This document shows, piece by piece, positions 15,948 through 24,252 of a stretch of DNA of 64,000 bases. Position numbers and translations under genes: made by a program. Location of the stretch: positions 1-64,000 of the forward strand of contig CANQWR010000004.1 in assembly GCA_947627625.1 (NCBI GenBank), read 5' to 3'. Origin of the DNA: an uncultured Ruminococcus sp. (GTDB taxonomy: Bacteria > Bacillota > Clostridia > Oscillospirales > Ruminococcaceae). How positions within the stretch are numbered: the first letter of the stretch is position 1; the number at the start of each line of letters is the position of its first letter. Under the pieces are notes generated by a model. That model saw only the letters and a program-made list of their open reading frames with translations. It did not search any database and was not told where the DNA came from.

Positions 15948-16370
15948 TTGTCTGTGAAAAATACTAAAATTATTGAACTTGCACGGAAAAAGTTGTGCAT
16001 TAGTTATATGTGAAAAATGACGTATAAAATCGGAAAATTTTGAGAAATTTATTAAGTAAAATTATTATTTGGTTACAGATTTGTTACCGTTTTTTGCTGT
16101 TGTTTACACACGCATACTGCAAAAAAAGAGCGAAAAAACACTTATTTTACGATAAACAGTATATTTCAAGGCGAATATTACTGTCTGTATTTTAATCATT
16201 TTGTCGTTGTTGTAACAGGTTTGTAATCATTAACAGTATTTTATATTTACAAATTTACACGCAGTTTATTCTGACTTAATATTGTATTCATATAATATGT
16301 GGCATTTTCACCAAAACGGCTCTGATATAAAAGTTTTTTTGTTGCTAAAATGGAAAAATCGGAAAACCCC
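15948..16370. promoter_or_regulatory. AT-rich control region with two WalR-like boxes
   Basis: No gene is seen. TGTAAC-AGGTT-TGTAAT at 16211-16227 matches the WalR (YycF) consensus TGTWAH-N5-TGTWAH exactly. On the minus strand at 16072-16089, GGTAAC-AAATC-TGTAAC matches with one mismatch. The region lies upstream of a cell-wall hydrolase, a classic WalR target class. The distance to the -35 (about 145 bases) is long for activation. Confidence 0.5.
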
Positions 16371-16399
16371 TTGCACTTTTCTTACAGATGTGGTATTAT
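16371..16399 (+). promoter_or_regulatory. Promoter of the cell-wall hydrolase gene
   Basis: -35 TTGCAC (16371-16376), 17-bp spacer, -10 TATTAT (16394-16399). The AAAGGA site lies 8 bases before ATG 16467. Confidence 0.78.
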
Positions 16400-16466
16400 A
16401 TACTCAGCCCCAAGGGGCAGTACACAGAAAATCTTTTGAATGCTTTTCACGGAAAGGATTGAGTCG

Positions 16467-17483
16467 ATGAGAAAAGCTAAAACAGCTATTATTTTACTCG
16501 GAAGTTTAACGTCTTGCATTGCGGGAGGAGCTTTGATATTAAGTAACTCCTTTTCAACAGTGGGCTCTGCTTATCTTGACAGCAGTGTCACAGTTTATGA
16601 AGTAAAAGATGAACAGATAACAAATGCGTCTGTTCTGGATACAATAAAAACGAAGTCCGTTTCAAGAGACAGCAACAAAGCCCCCGTCCGCATACTCGCC
16701 TTTGGTTCGGACAGTGAGAGCGACTACGGCTATGTTGACTTTGGTCAGAAAAAGGTTCCCGAAACCGAACCTGTTACAACAGAAGAGACTACTACCACTA
16801 CTACCACGACAACAACGACGACCACCACAACGACAACAACAGCAACAACAACTACCACCACAGAAACTACTACCACTACAACAACCACAGAGACAACAGT
16901 CCCCGTGACGGAAGCTCCCGCCGAGACTGTTCTGACAGCAGGTATCTCCACCACGGAAGTTTTCATGTTTGACGACAGCGATGCCGACATTCTTGCACAA
17001 GCACCTCCGCAGGAGACTGTAGTTTACACGGAGCAGGTATATGTTCAGGACATATGGGATATACCCGTTTACGACGCTCCGCTTGACGACACACACGAGA
17101 CTCAGCCCGTTGAGGAAGAACCCGCTGAGACAGCCCCCACAGGTAATACATCAGCCGTTTCGGAGAGTGATTTTATACTTCTCTGCAACGCAGTCGCACA
17201 CGAAGCGGGAAGCAACTGGATTGACGATTACGACAAGGCGAAAGTGGTAGAAGTTATTATGAACCGTGTTTACAGCTCACTTTTCCCCAATTCTGTATTT
17301 GAAGTACTCACACAGAGAGGACAGTTCACAGGTTGTGAGAGCTATGTCTATCTCAACGGCTATTCGTCATACGTCACGGACAGCGTTATAAACTCAGTGA
17401 ACAGCTATTTCAGCGACCCCACATCTTTCCAACACGGCTATCTCTACTTCTACGGTGACGGCACAAGGAACTATTTCTATTGA
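16467..17483 (+). CDS. Secreted SleB-like cell wall hydrolase with Thr-rich stalk
   Basis: 338 residues. An N-terminal hydrophobic segment (about 7-32) serves as signal peptide or anchor. A stalk around residues 100-145 is almost pure Thr, encoded by degenerate ACN codons, and a Pro/Glu linker follows. The C-terminal about 105 residues match the SleB-type Hydrolase_2 family: FILLCNAVAHEAG, with the Glu in AHEAG the likely catalytic residue, VVEVIMNRVYSSLFPNSVFEVLTQRGQFTG and the terminal tyrosine-rich segment. SleB enzymes are lytic transglycosylases acting on peptidoglycan; use in vegetative turnover or spore germination cannot be told from sequence. Upstream WalR-like boxes suggest control by wall stress. 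Confidence 0.85.
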   Translation: MRKAKTAIILLGSLTSCIAGGALILSNSFSTVGSAYLDSSVTVYEVKDEQITNASVLDTIKTKSVSRDSNKAPVRILAFGSDSESDYGYVDFGQKKVPETEPVTTEETTTTTTTTTTTTTTTTTTATTTTTTETTTTTTTTETTVPVTEAPAETVLTAGISTTEVFMFDDSDADILAQAPPQETVVYTEQVYVQDIWDIPVYDAPLDDTHETQPVEEEPAETAPTGNTSAVSESDFILLCNAVAHEAGSNWIDDYDKAKVVEVIMNRVYSSLFPNSVFEVLTQRGQFTGCESYVYLNGYSSYVTDSVINSVNSYFSDPTSFQHGYLYFYGDGTRNYFY

Positions 17484-17544
17484 TATAATTGATATAATAT
17501 TTAAGACTTCACGTCTTTGAGGACGACAAGGTGCAAATTTATAG

Positions 17545-17741
17545 GGACTCCAAACCCCGCTTGTGGGGGTGTTGCCACAAAAAATAAATATTTTTTTGGA
17601 AATTTTACCCTCAGCTCTCCAAAATGAAACAGTAGAATATCATGGGGGGTCTGGGGGGATACTTCCCCCCAGCGGGGTCAAGGGGCAGAGTCCCTTGTGG
17701 GGGTTCAGGGGGCGAAGCCCCTTGCCCCCTATCGTTCTAAC
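17545..17741. repeat. Composite G/C-tract repeat, locus 5
   Basis: A shortened AT-rich module (17577-17605), GAAACAGTAGAATATCATGGGGGG, then three hairpins GGGGGG-ATACTT-CCCCCC, AAGGGGC-like and GGGGGC-GAA-GCCCC, ending in CCCCCTATCGTTCTAA. It lies between the cell-wall hydrolase gene and ftsH. Confidence 0.88.
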
Positions 17742-17815
17742 TAAAAAACGTAAATTCAAGTCCGAAAAAGGCGTAAGCCTTAATAATATATTATTTTTTC
17801 ATAATTAACCTTCTG

Positions 17816-17853
17816 AAAAAACTCCGACACGATTGAAAGTGTCGGGGTTTTTT
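17816..17853 (+). terminator. Terminator upstream of ftsH
   Basis: CTCCGACAC-GATTGAAA-GTGTCGGGG stem followed by TTTTTT. It should stop read-through from the cell-wall hydrolase gene. Confidence 0.88.
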
Positions 17854-17926
17854 CGTGCCGTATGCGGTTTTTCTGCACAAAATTACAGATTTTCATTAAA
17901 TTTTCAATATTATCACAATTTGTCGG

Positions 17927-17955
17927 TTGCATTTTTTTCTGATATGTGATATAAT
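17927..17955 (+). promoter_or_regulatory. Promoter of ftsH
   Basis: -35 TTGCAT (17927-17932), 17-bp spacer, -10 TATAAT (17950-17955), about 50 bases before the start codon. Confidence 0.8.
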
Positions 17956-18003
17956 TTTAACACGCTGTGAAATATTATGATGATACGAGGAGATGTGTTT
18001 TCT

Positions 18004-19848
18004 ATGAAAGATGACAAAAGTTTCGTCAAACAGATCGTCAGGTACATAGGTATAAGCCTGATACTCCTGCTTGTGTTCAATGCGGTTATAATGCCGATGA
18101 TAGGCAACACACGCATTGTCGAGACGAACTACAGCTTTTTCCTTAGTCAGATAGACGAGGGAAAAGTCACAAAAGTAAAAATAAGCGGAGATGAGATAAA
18201 ATTTGAAGTAAAAGAGGAATCGGGTGCGACACAGGTCTACTCAACGGGCAAAATGGACGACCCCGAACTTGTCGACAGACTTTACAAAAGCGGTGAGATA
18301 GACTTTACACAGGACACCGAGGAGAACAGCATACTTCTGGAATTTCTTGTCGGTTGGGTACTGCCCCTTGTGTTCTTTATAGTGCTTTGGAATTTCATAA
18401 TGAAAGGCATGAGCAAGAGAATGGGCGGAGGAATGTCTAACGCAATGTCTTTCGGAAAGAGCAACGCAAAAATCTATGTTAAAGCCCAGACGGGTAAAAC
18501 TTTTTCGGACGTTGCGGGACAGGACGAGGCAAAAGAGGCACTTGTCGAGATAGTGGACTTCCTGCACAATCCCGAAAAGTACGCCGAAATCGGTGCAGAT
18601 TTGCCCAAGGGTGCGTTACTTGTAGGACCTCCCGGAACGGGAAAAACTCTCCTTGCACAGGCTGTAGCGGGGGAGGCGAACGTGCCGTTTTTTTCGATTT
18701 CGGGTTCTGAATTTGTGGAGATGTTTGTCGGAATGGGTGCGGCGAAAGTGAGAGACCTGTTCAGTCAGGCTAACGAAAAAGCACCGTGCATAGTTTTCAT
18801 AGACGAGATTGACACGATAGGAAAAAAGCGTGACGGAAACATAAGCGGAAATGACGAGCGTGAGCAGACACTGAACCAGCTGCTCACGGAGATGGACGGC
18901 TTTGACGGCAAAAAGGGTGTCGTGATACTTGCGGCTACTAACAGACCCGAGTCCCTTGACCCTGCACTCCTGAGACCGGGACGTTTTGACAGGCGTATTC
19001 CTGCGGAACTCCCGGACCTTGCAGGACGTGAAGCGATATTGAAAGTCCACGCCGCAAAGGTCAAAATGGACAGCGACATTGACTATAACGCAATCGCAAG
19101 GGCTACGGCAGGAGCTTCAGGTGCGGAACTTGCAAACATAATCAACGAGGCTGCTTTGAGAGCTGTCCGTGACGGCAGAAAGACCGTCGCACAGTCAGAC
19201 CTTGAAGAGAGTGTTGAGGTAGTCATAGCGGGCTATCAGCGTAAGAATGCGGTCATTTCTCAGAAAGAAAAGGAGATAATAGCTTATCACGAAATCGGTC
19301 ACGCCCTTGTTGCGGCTATGCAGAAGGACTCCGCACCCGTCCACAAGATTACGATTATACCGAGAACTTCGGGTGCATTGGGTTACACCATGCAGGTTGA
19401 TGAGGGAGAAAAATTCCTCCTGACCAAAGAGGAAGCTCTTGCAAGAATAGCAGTCCTGACGGGCGGACGTTCTGCGGAGGAACTTGTATTTAACAGTTGC
19501 ACAAGCGGAGCTTCAAACGACATTGAACAGGCTACGAAACTCGCAAGGGCTATGGTGACACGCTACGGAATGAGTGGTGAATTTGACATGATAGCTCTTG
19601 AAACGGTCACAAACCAGTACCTTGGCGGGGACACTTCCCTTGCCTGCTCACCTGAGACCGCCACAAAGATTGACACGGAGGTCAACAGCATAGTCAGAAA
19701 GGCTCACGAAAAGGCTTCTGCGATACTGTCCGAAAACTACGGAAAACTCCACGAGCTTGCCCACTTCCTGCTTGAAAAGGAGACCATAACGGGTGAGGAG
19801 TTCATGAGTATATTAAAATCGGAGACGACTGCGACGGTTGCGGAGTGA
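18004..19848 (+). CDS. ftsH: ATP-dependent zinc metalloprotease FtsH
   Basis: 614 residues. This membrane AAA+ protease degrades misassembled membrane proteins and selected regulators. Two membrane segments (about 12-32 and 112-133) flank an extracytoplasmic domain. The AAA module has Walker A GPPGTGKT (208-215), Walker [10 protein letters not shown] (262-270) and the SRH with RPGRFDRR (324-331). The zinc site HEIGH (429-433) is intact. It is slightly short at the C terminus compared with E. coli but normal for Firmicutes. ATG 18004 is 11 bases from AGGAG; an upstream in-frame ATG at 17977 precedes that site and is rejected. Confidence 0.97.
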   Translation: MKDDKSFVKQIVRYIGISLILLLVFNAVIMPMIGNTRIVETNYSFFLSQIDEGKVTKVKISGDEIKFEVKEESGATQVYSTGKMDDPELVDRLYKSGEIDFTQDTEENSILLEFLVGWVLPLVFFIVLWNFIMKGMSKRMGGGMSNAMSFGKSNAKIYVKAQTGKTFSDVAGQDEAKEALVEIVDFLHNPEKYAEIGADLPKGALLVGPPGTGKTLLAQAVAGEANVPFFSISGSEFVEMFVGMGAAKVRDLFSQANEKAPCIVFIDEIDTIGKKRDGNISGNDEREQTLNQLLTEMDGFDGKKGVVILAATNRPESLDPALLRPGRFDRRIPAELPDLAGREAILKVHAAKVKMDSDIDYNAIARATAGASGAELANIINEAALRAVRDGRKTVAQSDLEESVEVVIAGYQRKNAVISQKEKEIIAYHEIGHALVAAMQKDSAPVHKITIIPRTSGALGYTMQVDEGEKFLLTKEEALARIAVLTGGRSAEELVFNSCTSGASNDIEQATKLARAMVTRYGMSGEFDMIALETVTNQYLGGDTSLACSPETATKIDTEVNSIVRKAHEKASAILSENYGKLHELAHFLLEKETITGEEFMSILKSETTATVAE

Positions 19849-19922
19849 TATGAAATTTTCATGAAAAATCACGGTGAACTTCGGGGAAATATATGTAAAA
19901 CACATGAATTTCCCCGAAACAC

Positions 19923-19951
19923 TTGACTTGATTGTGATTATGTGAGATAAT
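19923..19951 (+). promoter_or_regulatory. Promoter of the small exporter gene
   Basis: -35 TTGACT (19923-19928), 17-bp spacer, -10 GATAAT (19946-19951), about 30 bases before ATG. Confidence 0.75.
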
Positions 19952-19983
19952 ATGTTGTGTAATTACGCTTTGGGAGTCTGACT

Positions 19984-20451
19984 ATGAAAAAATATTTACT
20001 CACATTTCTTATATCAATGGTTCCTATAGTGGAACTGAGGGGCGGTATTCCTGCGGGGGTTTTAATGGGACTGCCGTGGTACATAGCCGTTGTAATCTGT
20101 ATGGTGGGCAATATGATACCCGTGCCGTTCATATTTTTCTTTGCGAGAAAGGTACTTGAATGGGGTGCGGACAAGCCTGTTATAGGGAAGTTCTTTAGTT
20201 GGTGTCTTGAAAAAGGTCGTCACGGCGGAGAAAAACTGATGGCAAAAGCGGGAAAGGGAATGTTCTGGGCGTTGCTGTTGTTTGTGGGAATACCTCTGCC
20301 GGGTACGGGTGCATGGACAGGTACTCTTGCCGCAAGTCTCCTTGACCTTGATTTCAAGAAGAGTATCATAGCGGTTATGTGCGGAGTTGCCCTTGCAGCT
20401 TTGATCATAACGATACTGACACTTTGCGGTGTGACCGCCTTTACAAGTTGA
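19984..20451 (+). CDS. Small multi-drug export family membrane protein
   Basis: 155 residues, with four to five predicted membrane helices. The motif VPIVELRGGIPAGVLMGLPW near the N terminus and GIPLPGTGAWTG in the second half are the twin signatures of the Sm_multidrug_ex family (YqjA/DedA-like re-entrant motifs). The family name comes from one reported phenotype, and the substrate is not established. It has its own promoter and a strong terminator, and no neighbour suggests a role. Confidence 0.85.
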   Translation: MKKYLLTFLISMVPIVELRGGIPAGVLMGLPWYIAVVICMVGNMIPVPFIFFFARKVLEWGADKPVIGKFFSWCLEKGRHGGEKLMAKAGKGMFWALLLFVGIPLPGTGAWTGTLAASLLDLDFKKSIIAVMCGVALAALIITILTLCGVTAFTS

Positions 20452-20455
20452 AATT

Positions 20456-20488
20456 AAAAGACCGACAAATTTTCCGTCGGTCTTTTTT
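20456..20488. terminator. Bidirectional terminator
   Basis: AAAAGACCGAC-AAATTTTCC-GTCGGTCTTTTTTT is a symmetric stem with A- and T-runs between two convergent genes. Confidence 0.9.
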
Positions 20489-20530
20489 TATATATTATTT
20501 ATTATAATTATTATAAAAAATAATAAAAAT

Positions 20531-22303
20531 TTATATAAAAGCCTGTTTTCGGAGCAGGGAGGAGATTATACGTCCCGTTATGGCGAGATAGTTTATGTCC
20601 GACACAGACCACTTTTTGAAACGTCCCGTGTAGCAGAACGAAATCATTCCCTTTATTATGCTGTCGGAAGTTATCAGGTACTGCACAGCCCCGCCTATGT
20701 TGTCCTGTGTGAGACGCTCAAAGGCGTTGTTGTCACGCCCCTCCAGTTCATTTGTGTTATCTATTACGAGTATGCCGTCCCCCGAAAATCTCTCCGTAAA
20801 ATTGTTTTCAAATATATAGGAGGCGTTTCTTGCAAGGGAGTTCCCACAGCTTAGAATCAAATTCATTTCATTTCCCGCAAAGACACATATATCGTCTATC
20901 TGAAACTGCGAGCGTATCTGTTCAAGGAGTACGGACATATCGGGAATCCTGCCGAATACAAGACTTTCAACAATATTTTCCATAAAGGAGAGTCTCTCCG
21001 TGGTGTCCCCCTTGCGGTTCAGAAAGGCAATTTTGTTTTCGATGTCCTTTTCAACGGGACCGTGTTTTTCTATGTCGTATATGACGTATCTGTTCATGCC
21101 CTTTTGCTGTGCGATATAGAGAGCCTTGTCTGCCTGCATGAAAAGTTCTTCATAGTCGGTACTGTCGTGGGGGTAGGTTGAAACCCCCATTGAACAGGTG
21201 AGGGAGAAATTTTCAAGTCTGTCCGAAAAGGCGTACTCGGCGTTTGTCCTGATTGCTCTTAAAACGCCACGCAGATCCTCTTCGTCTCTTGTGTTTTCGA
21301 GGACTATTAAAAATCCCCCTCCGCTTATTCTGCCTGCAATTCCCCTTGAACCTATTTCACGCTTGATTATTGATGCGACTGTATATATGACTTCATCGCC
21401 GAACATATGTCCGTAACTGTTGTTTATCTCCGTAAAATTGTCTATGTCGAGTATAACAAGATTGACGTTATAAGAGGGTTTCCCCGCTATAATGCCCATT
21501 GCAAAAGAAGTGACAGCCCTCTTGTTGAGAAGTCCCGAAAGAAAATCCCTGTTTGTCTCCAGCGTGAGATTTACGTCCTTTGCCCTTTGGTGGGAGCTTA
21601 TGGACGATATTATCCCTGTGACCCTCTTTCTGTCGGGACTTTCATATCGTGTTATGCCCCTGAAAAGACACAGTTCTCTCGTCTTGCCGTAAGTCATCAT
21701 AGAAGTTTCGAGTTCATAGTCAAATCTGTACACGCCGTTTTTTATATCGAGACAGAGAGTGTTAAAAGTGTCAATATAGCGTGGGAGGACGTACCCTGAC
21801 TTTATGGCGTTTTCGTGCCAGAGTTCGAGGGGTTCTCTGAAGAGGACTATCTCACGGAAACAGTCGAACATATATATTTTTATAATTTTTGTCTCAAAAC
21901 TGTACTCAAAAGCTATGTCATTCACAAGGCTGAGGAGGTGTCTGTACTCGGAGAGACTTCTCTCGCACTTGTGTGCAGTCCTCTCAAGAGAGAATATGTC
22001 GCTGAAATTTATGCTGTAGAGGGACTGTTCTGTTTTAACGTCTGTTTTTCTGACTGTCGCAAGAGACCACCTCGGCAGACCGTTTATTCCCTTTAGGCGT
22101 ATGACAGTTTTCGTGACTGTTCCGTCTGCGGATTTTTCAATGCAGTCCATAAGGCTTTTGAGGTCATTTTCGTCAATTATACGCCTTATTGAATATATTA
22201 TATCGTTGCCGAAGTAGCTGAAAAAGGACTCGTCCGCACTCTGTGTGTGAAGATTTCCGTCAACTATAACTCTTCCCAATCTGTATATATTATCATCTAT
22301 CAT
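20531..22303 (-). CDS. PAS-GGDEF-GAF-like signalling protein with degenerate GGDEF
   Basis: 590 residues, no membrane segment. Two PAS-like regions (about 15-105 and 120-240) precede a GGDEF domain (about 248-410) containing DFLSGLLNKRAV, LDIDNFTEINNSYGH and the late block CSMGVSTYPHDSTDYEELFMQADKALY. The signature loop reads SGGGF (327-331) instead of GGDEF, losing the catalytic acidic pair, so it is probably not a cyclase. The C-terminal about 150 residues look like a GAF-type sensor. It could bind GTP or c-di-GMP, or be a non-enzymatic scaffold. Together with the 9.3-kb gene it makes two degenerate GGDEF proteins in this window. Confidence 0.85.
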   Translation of the reverse strand: MIDDNIYRLGRVIVDGNLHTQSADESFFSYFGNDIIYSIRRIIDENDLKSLMDCIEKSADGTVTKTVIRLKGINGLPRWSLATVRKTDVKTEQSLYSINFSDIFSLERTAHKCERSLSEYRHLLSLVNDIAFEYSFETKIIKIYMFDCFREIVLFREPLELWHENAIKSGYVLPRYIDTFNTLCLDIKNGVYRFDYELETSMMTYGKTRELCLFRGITRYESPDRKRVTGIISSISSHQRAKDVNLTLETNRDFLSGLLNKRAVTSFAMGIIAGKPSYNVNLVILDIDNFTEINNSYGHMFGDEVIYTVASIIKREIGSRGIAGRISGGGFLIVLENTRDEEDLRGVLRAIRTNAEYAFSDRLENFSLTCSMGVSTYPHDSTDYEELFMQADKALYIAQQKGMNRYVIYDIEKHGPVEKDIENKIAFLNRKGDTTERLSFMENIVESLVFGRIPDMSVLLEQIRSQFQIDDICVFAGNEMNLILSCGNSLARNASYIFENNFTERFSGDGILVIDNTNELEGRDNNAFERLTQDNIGGAVQYLITSDSIIKGMISFCYTGRFKKWSVSDINYLAITGRIISSLLRKQAFI

Positions 22304-22341
22304 GAATTTCTCCCTTGAATAATAAAATTTTTGAACTTTTT

Positions 22342-22668
22342 TAGGCGAACGATAGGGGGCAGGGGGCGTTGCCCCCTTTAGATTTGGGGGGCTTTGCCCC
22401 CCAAGCCCCCCACCAAAGGGGCAAAGCCCCTTTGGAAACCCGTGATTATTTTTAGTTCTCCCACTATTTAAGTAATGGTGAAACTTGACTGAGTTTCTAT
22501 TATGGGGGTGGGGGTGTTTCCTCTGTGGGAATAATCATGGGGGGTTCGGGGGGATACTTCCCCCCGATGGGGGTCTGGGGACGGAGTCCCCAGTCAGGGG
22601 TTCAGGGGGCGGAAGCCCCCTGCCCCTTAGACTTAAATTGGGGCTTGGGGGGCGAAGTCCCCAAAAAA
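22342..22668. repeat. Composite G/C-tract repeat, locus 6 (two opposed units)
   Basis: One unit in forward orientation (GAACGATAGGGGG at 22347) and one reversed (ending near 22630), joined by AAAGGGG-CAA-AGCCCCTTT, GGAAACCCGTGATTATTTTTAG and CTCTGTGGGAATAATCATGG blocks that recur at other loci. It lies between two divergent genes. The remainder to 22844 is AT-rich, with no clear promoter. Confidence 0.88.
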
Positions 22669-22844
22669 ACAAAGTCCACCCGAATAATATTATAACATGA
22701 AATTATATCGTGTTCAATAGAAATAAATATATTTATTTATTAACTAAAATTTAACAAATTTTATCATATTATCACCACATAAGTATATTATAATTTATAT
22801 AATAATTATTGTCACGCCGAGTGTACATCGAAAGGAATGGGGAC

Positions 22845-24134
22845 ATGGAAAAAAAGGAACTAAAAAAATACGCCACTGTCGCTGTGCTTGCAGTAGTGGT
22901 CTGCTTTGTGGTGCAGAATTTCAAGCTCTTGGGAGGGCTTATCGGCATACTGCTGAACGCTCTTAAACCAATGATACTGGGGTGTGTTATAGCCTACATT
23001 TTCAACATACTGATGAACTGGCTTGAAAAACACTACTTTCCCAAAAAGACACACAAGTTTTTCAGGTATTCAAGACGACCTGTGTGTATAGTACTGTCCT
23101 TTGTGATAGTGATAGTCATGATAGCGTTCATACTGAATACAATCATACCTGAGATTATAAACGCCTTTACGATTTTGTCCGAAATGATACCGCCGTGGAT
23201 TATAAAGGTGAGGGACTACGTTATGACCACTTTCAAGGAGTACCCCGAAATTCAGGAGATGGTTGAGGAGCTGTTCGGGGAGTTTGATTTCAAGGGGCTT
23301 GACTGGGATTCCATAATTGAGAGTGCAACAGAGACCGTGAAAAAAGGCGTAAAGGACCTGATAGATTCGGCTGTGGGAATACTCGGTGCAATAACGGGTG
23401 CTGTCACAAACATAGTCCTCGCCGTGATATTCGCAATATACCTCCTCGCACGCAAGGACAAACTTATCAGGGACACAAACAGATTTATGAAAGTCTATGT
23501 CGGCGACAGGGTAAACAGAGTTGTTTCAAAATTCTTTTCGGTTGCAAATGAGACTTTCCAGAATTTCTTTATAGGACAGTTCATTGAAGCTATACTGCTC
23601 GGTTCACTCTGTTTTATAGGTGCGACTATATTGAAACTCCCCTATGCCGCAATGAGTGGAGTAGTCGTCGGAGTAACGGCACTTATCCCCATAGTGGGTG
23701 CATTGATAGGAGCGTGTGTCAGTGCGTTTATAATCTTCACGGTAAACCCAATGCAGGCTCTGATATTCCTGATATTCCTTGTGATACTCCAACAGCTTGA
23801 AAACAACCTGATATATCCGAAAGTTGTCGGAAACTCAATAGGTCTGCCCGGAATATGGGTACTTGTTGCGATAACCGTCGGCGGAGGTCTTTTCAAGATA
23901 GCGGGAATGGTCGCAGGCGTACCCCTCGCCGCCACTTTCTACAAACTCTATTTTGAGAAACTTGAGTCAAAAGAGAGGGAACTCGGTATAGAAGTTGCCC
24001 CCGAACCCGAACCCGAAAAAGTACATCTTCCCGCCGTTGAAATATCGGCTTTGCAGAAAAAGTCAAACAAAAAGAAGTCCAAAGAAGAGAATAATAAAAA
24101 TAATAACAAAAACAAAAATCAGAAGAAAAAGTGA
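22845..24134 (+). CDS. AI-2E family transporter
   Basis: About 429 residues, with roughly seven to eight membrane helices and a long cytosolic loop (about 150-190). C-terminal blocks LKLPYAAMSGVVVGVTALIPIVG and LENNLIYPKVVGNSIGLPG are typical of the AI-2E/PerM family, a broad group of permeases, only some of which export autoinducer-2 or act as Na+/H+ antiporters. The tail (about 390-429) is Lys/Asn-rich and likely unfolded. ATG 22845 is 8 bases from AAAGGA. No luxS is visible, so the AI-2 name should not be taken as function. Confidence 0.88.
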   Translation: MEKKELKKYATVAVLAVVVCFVVQNFKLLGGLIGILLNALKPMILGCVIAYIFNILMNWLEKHYFPKKTHKFFRYSRRPVCIVLSFVIVIVMIAFILNTIIPEIINAFTILSEMIPPWIIKVRDYVMTTFKEYPEIQEMVEELFGEFDFKGLDWDSIIESATETVKKGVKDLIDSAVGILGAITGAVTNIVLAVIFAIYLLARKDKLIRDTNRFMKVYVGDRVNRVVSKFFSVANETFQNFFIGQFIEAILLGSLCFIGATILKLPYAAMSGVVVGVTALIPIVGALIGACVSAFIIFTVNPMQALIFLIFLVILQQLENNLIYPKVVGNSIGLPGIWVLVAITVGGGLFKIAGMVAGVPLAATFYKLYFEKLESKERELGIEVAPEPEPEKVHLPAVEISALQKKSNKKKSKEENNKNNNKNKNQKKK

Positions 24135-24163
24135 TATTTATAAAATATTCACAATTTATCGGA

Positions 24164-24192
24164 TTGACAAGTTATTCACAATGTGGTAATAT
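24164..24192 (+). promoter_or_regulatory. Promoter of the pyruvate formate-lyase locus
   Basis: -35 TTGACA (24164-24169), 17-bp spacer, -10 TAATAT (24187-24192). AAGGAG lies 12 bases before ATG 24253. Confidence 0.85.
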
Positions 24193-24252
24193 ATTTATAG
24201 TCAGAAATTTTTGATCTTTAATCAAAACAAAGATAAGGAGATATGTTGTAAA

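Noticed and set aside
16662-17096. Minus-strand Cys/Gly/Val-rich open frames over the Thr stalk
   Set aside because: They are the shadow of the ACN-rich stalk of the cell-wall hydrolase and have no ribosome site.
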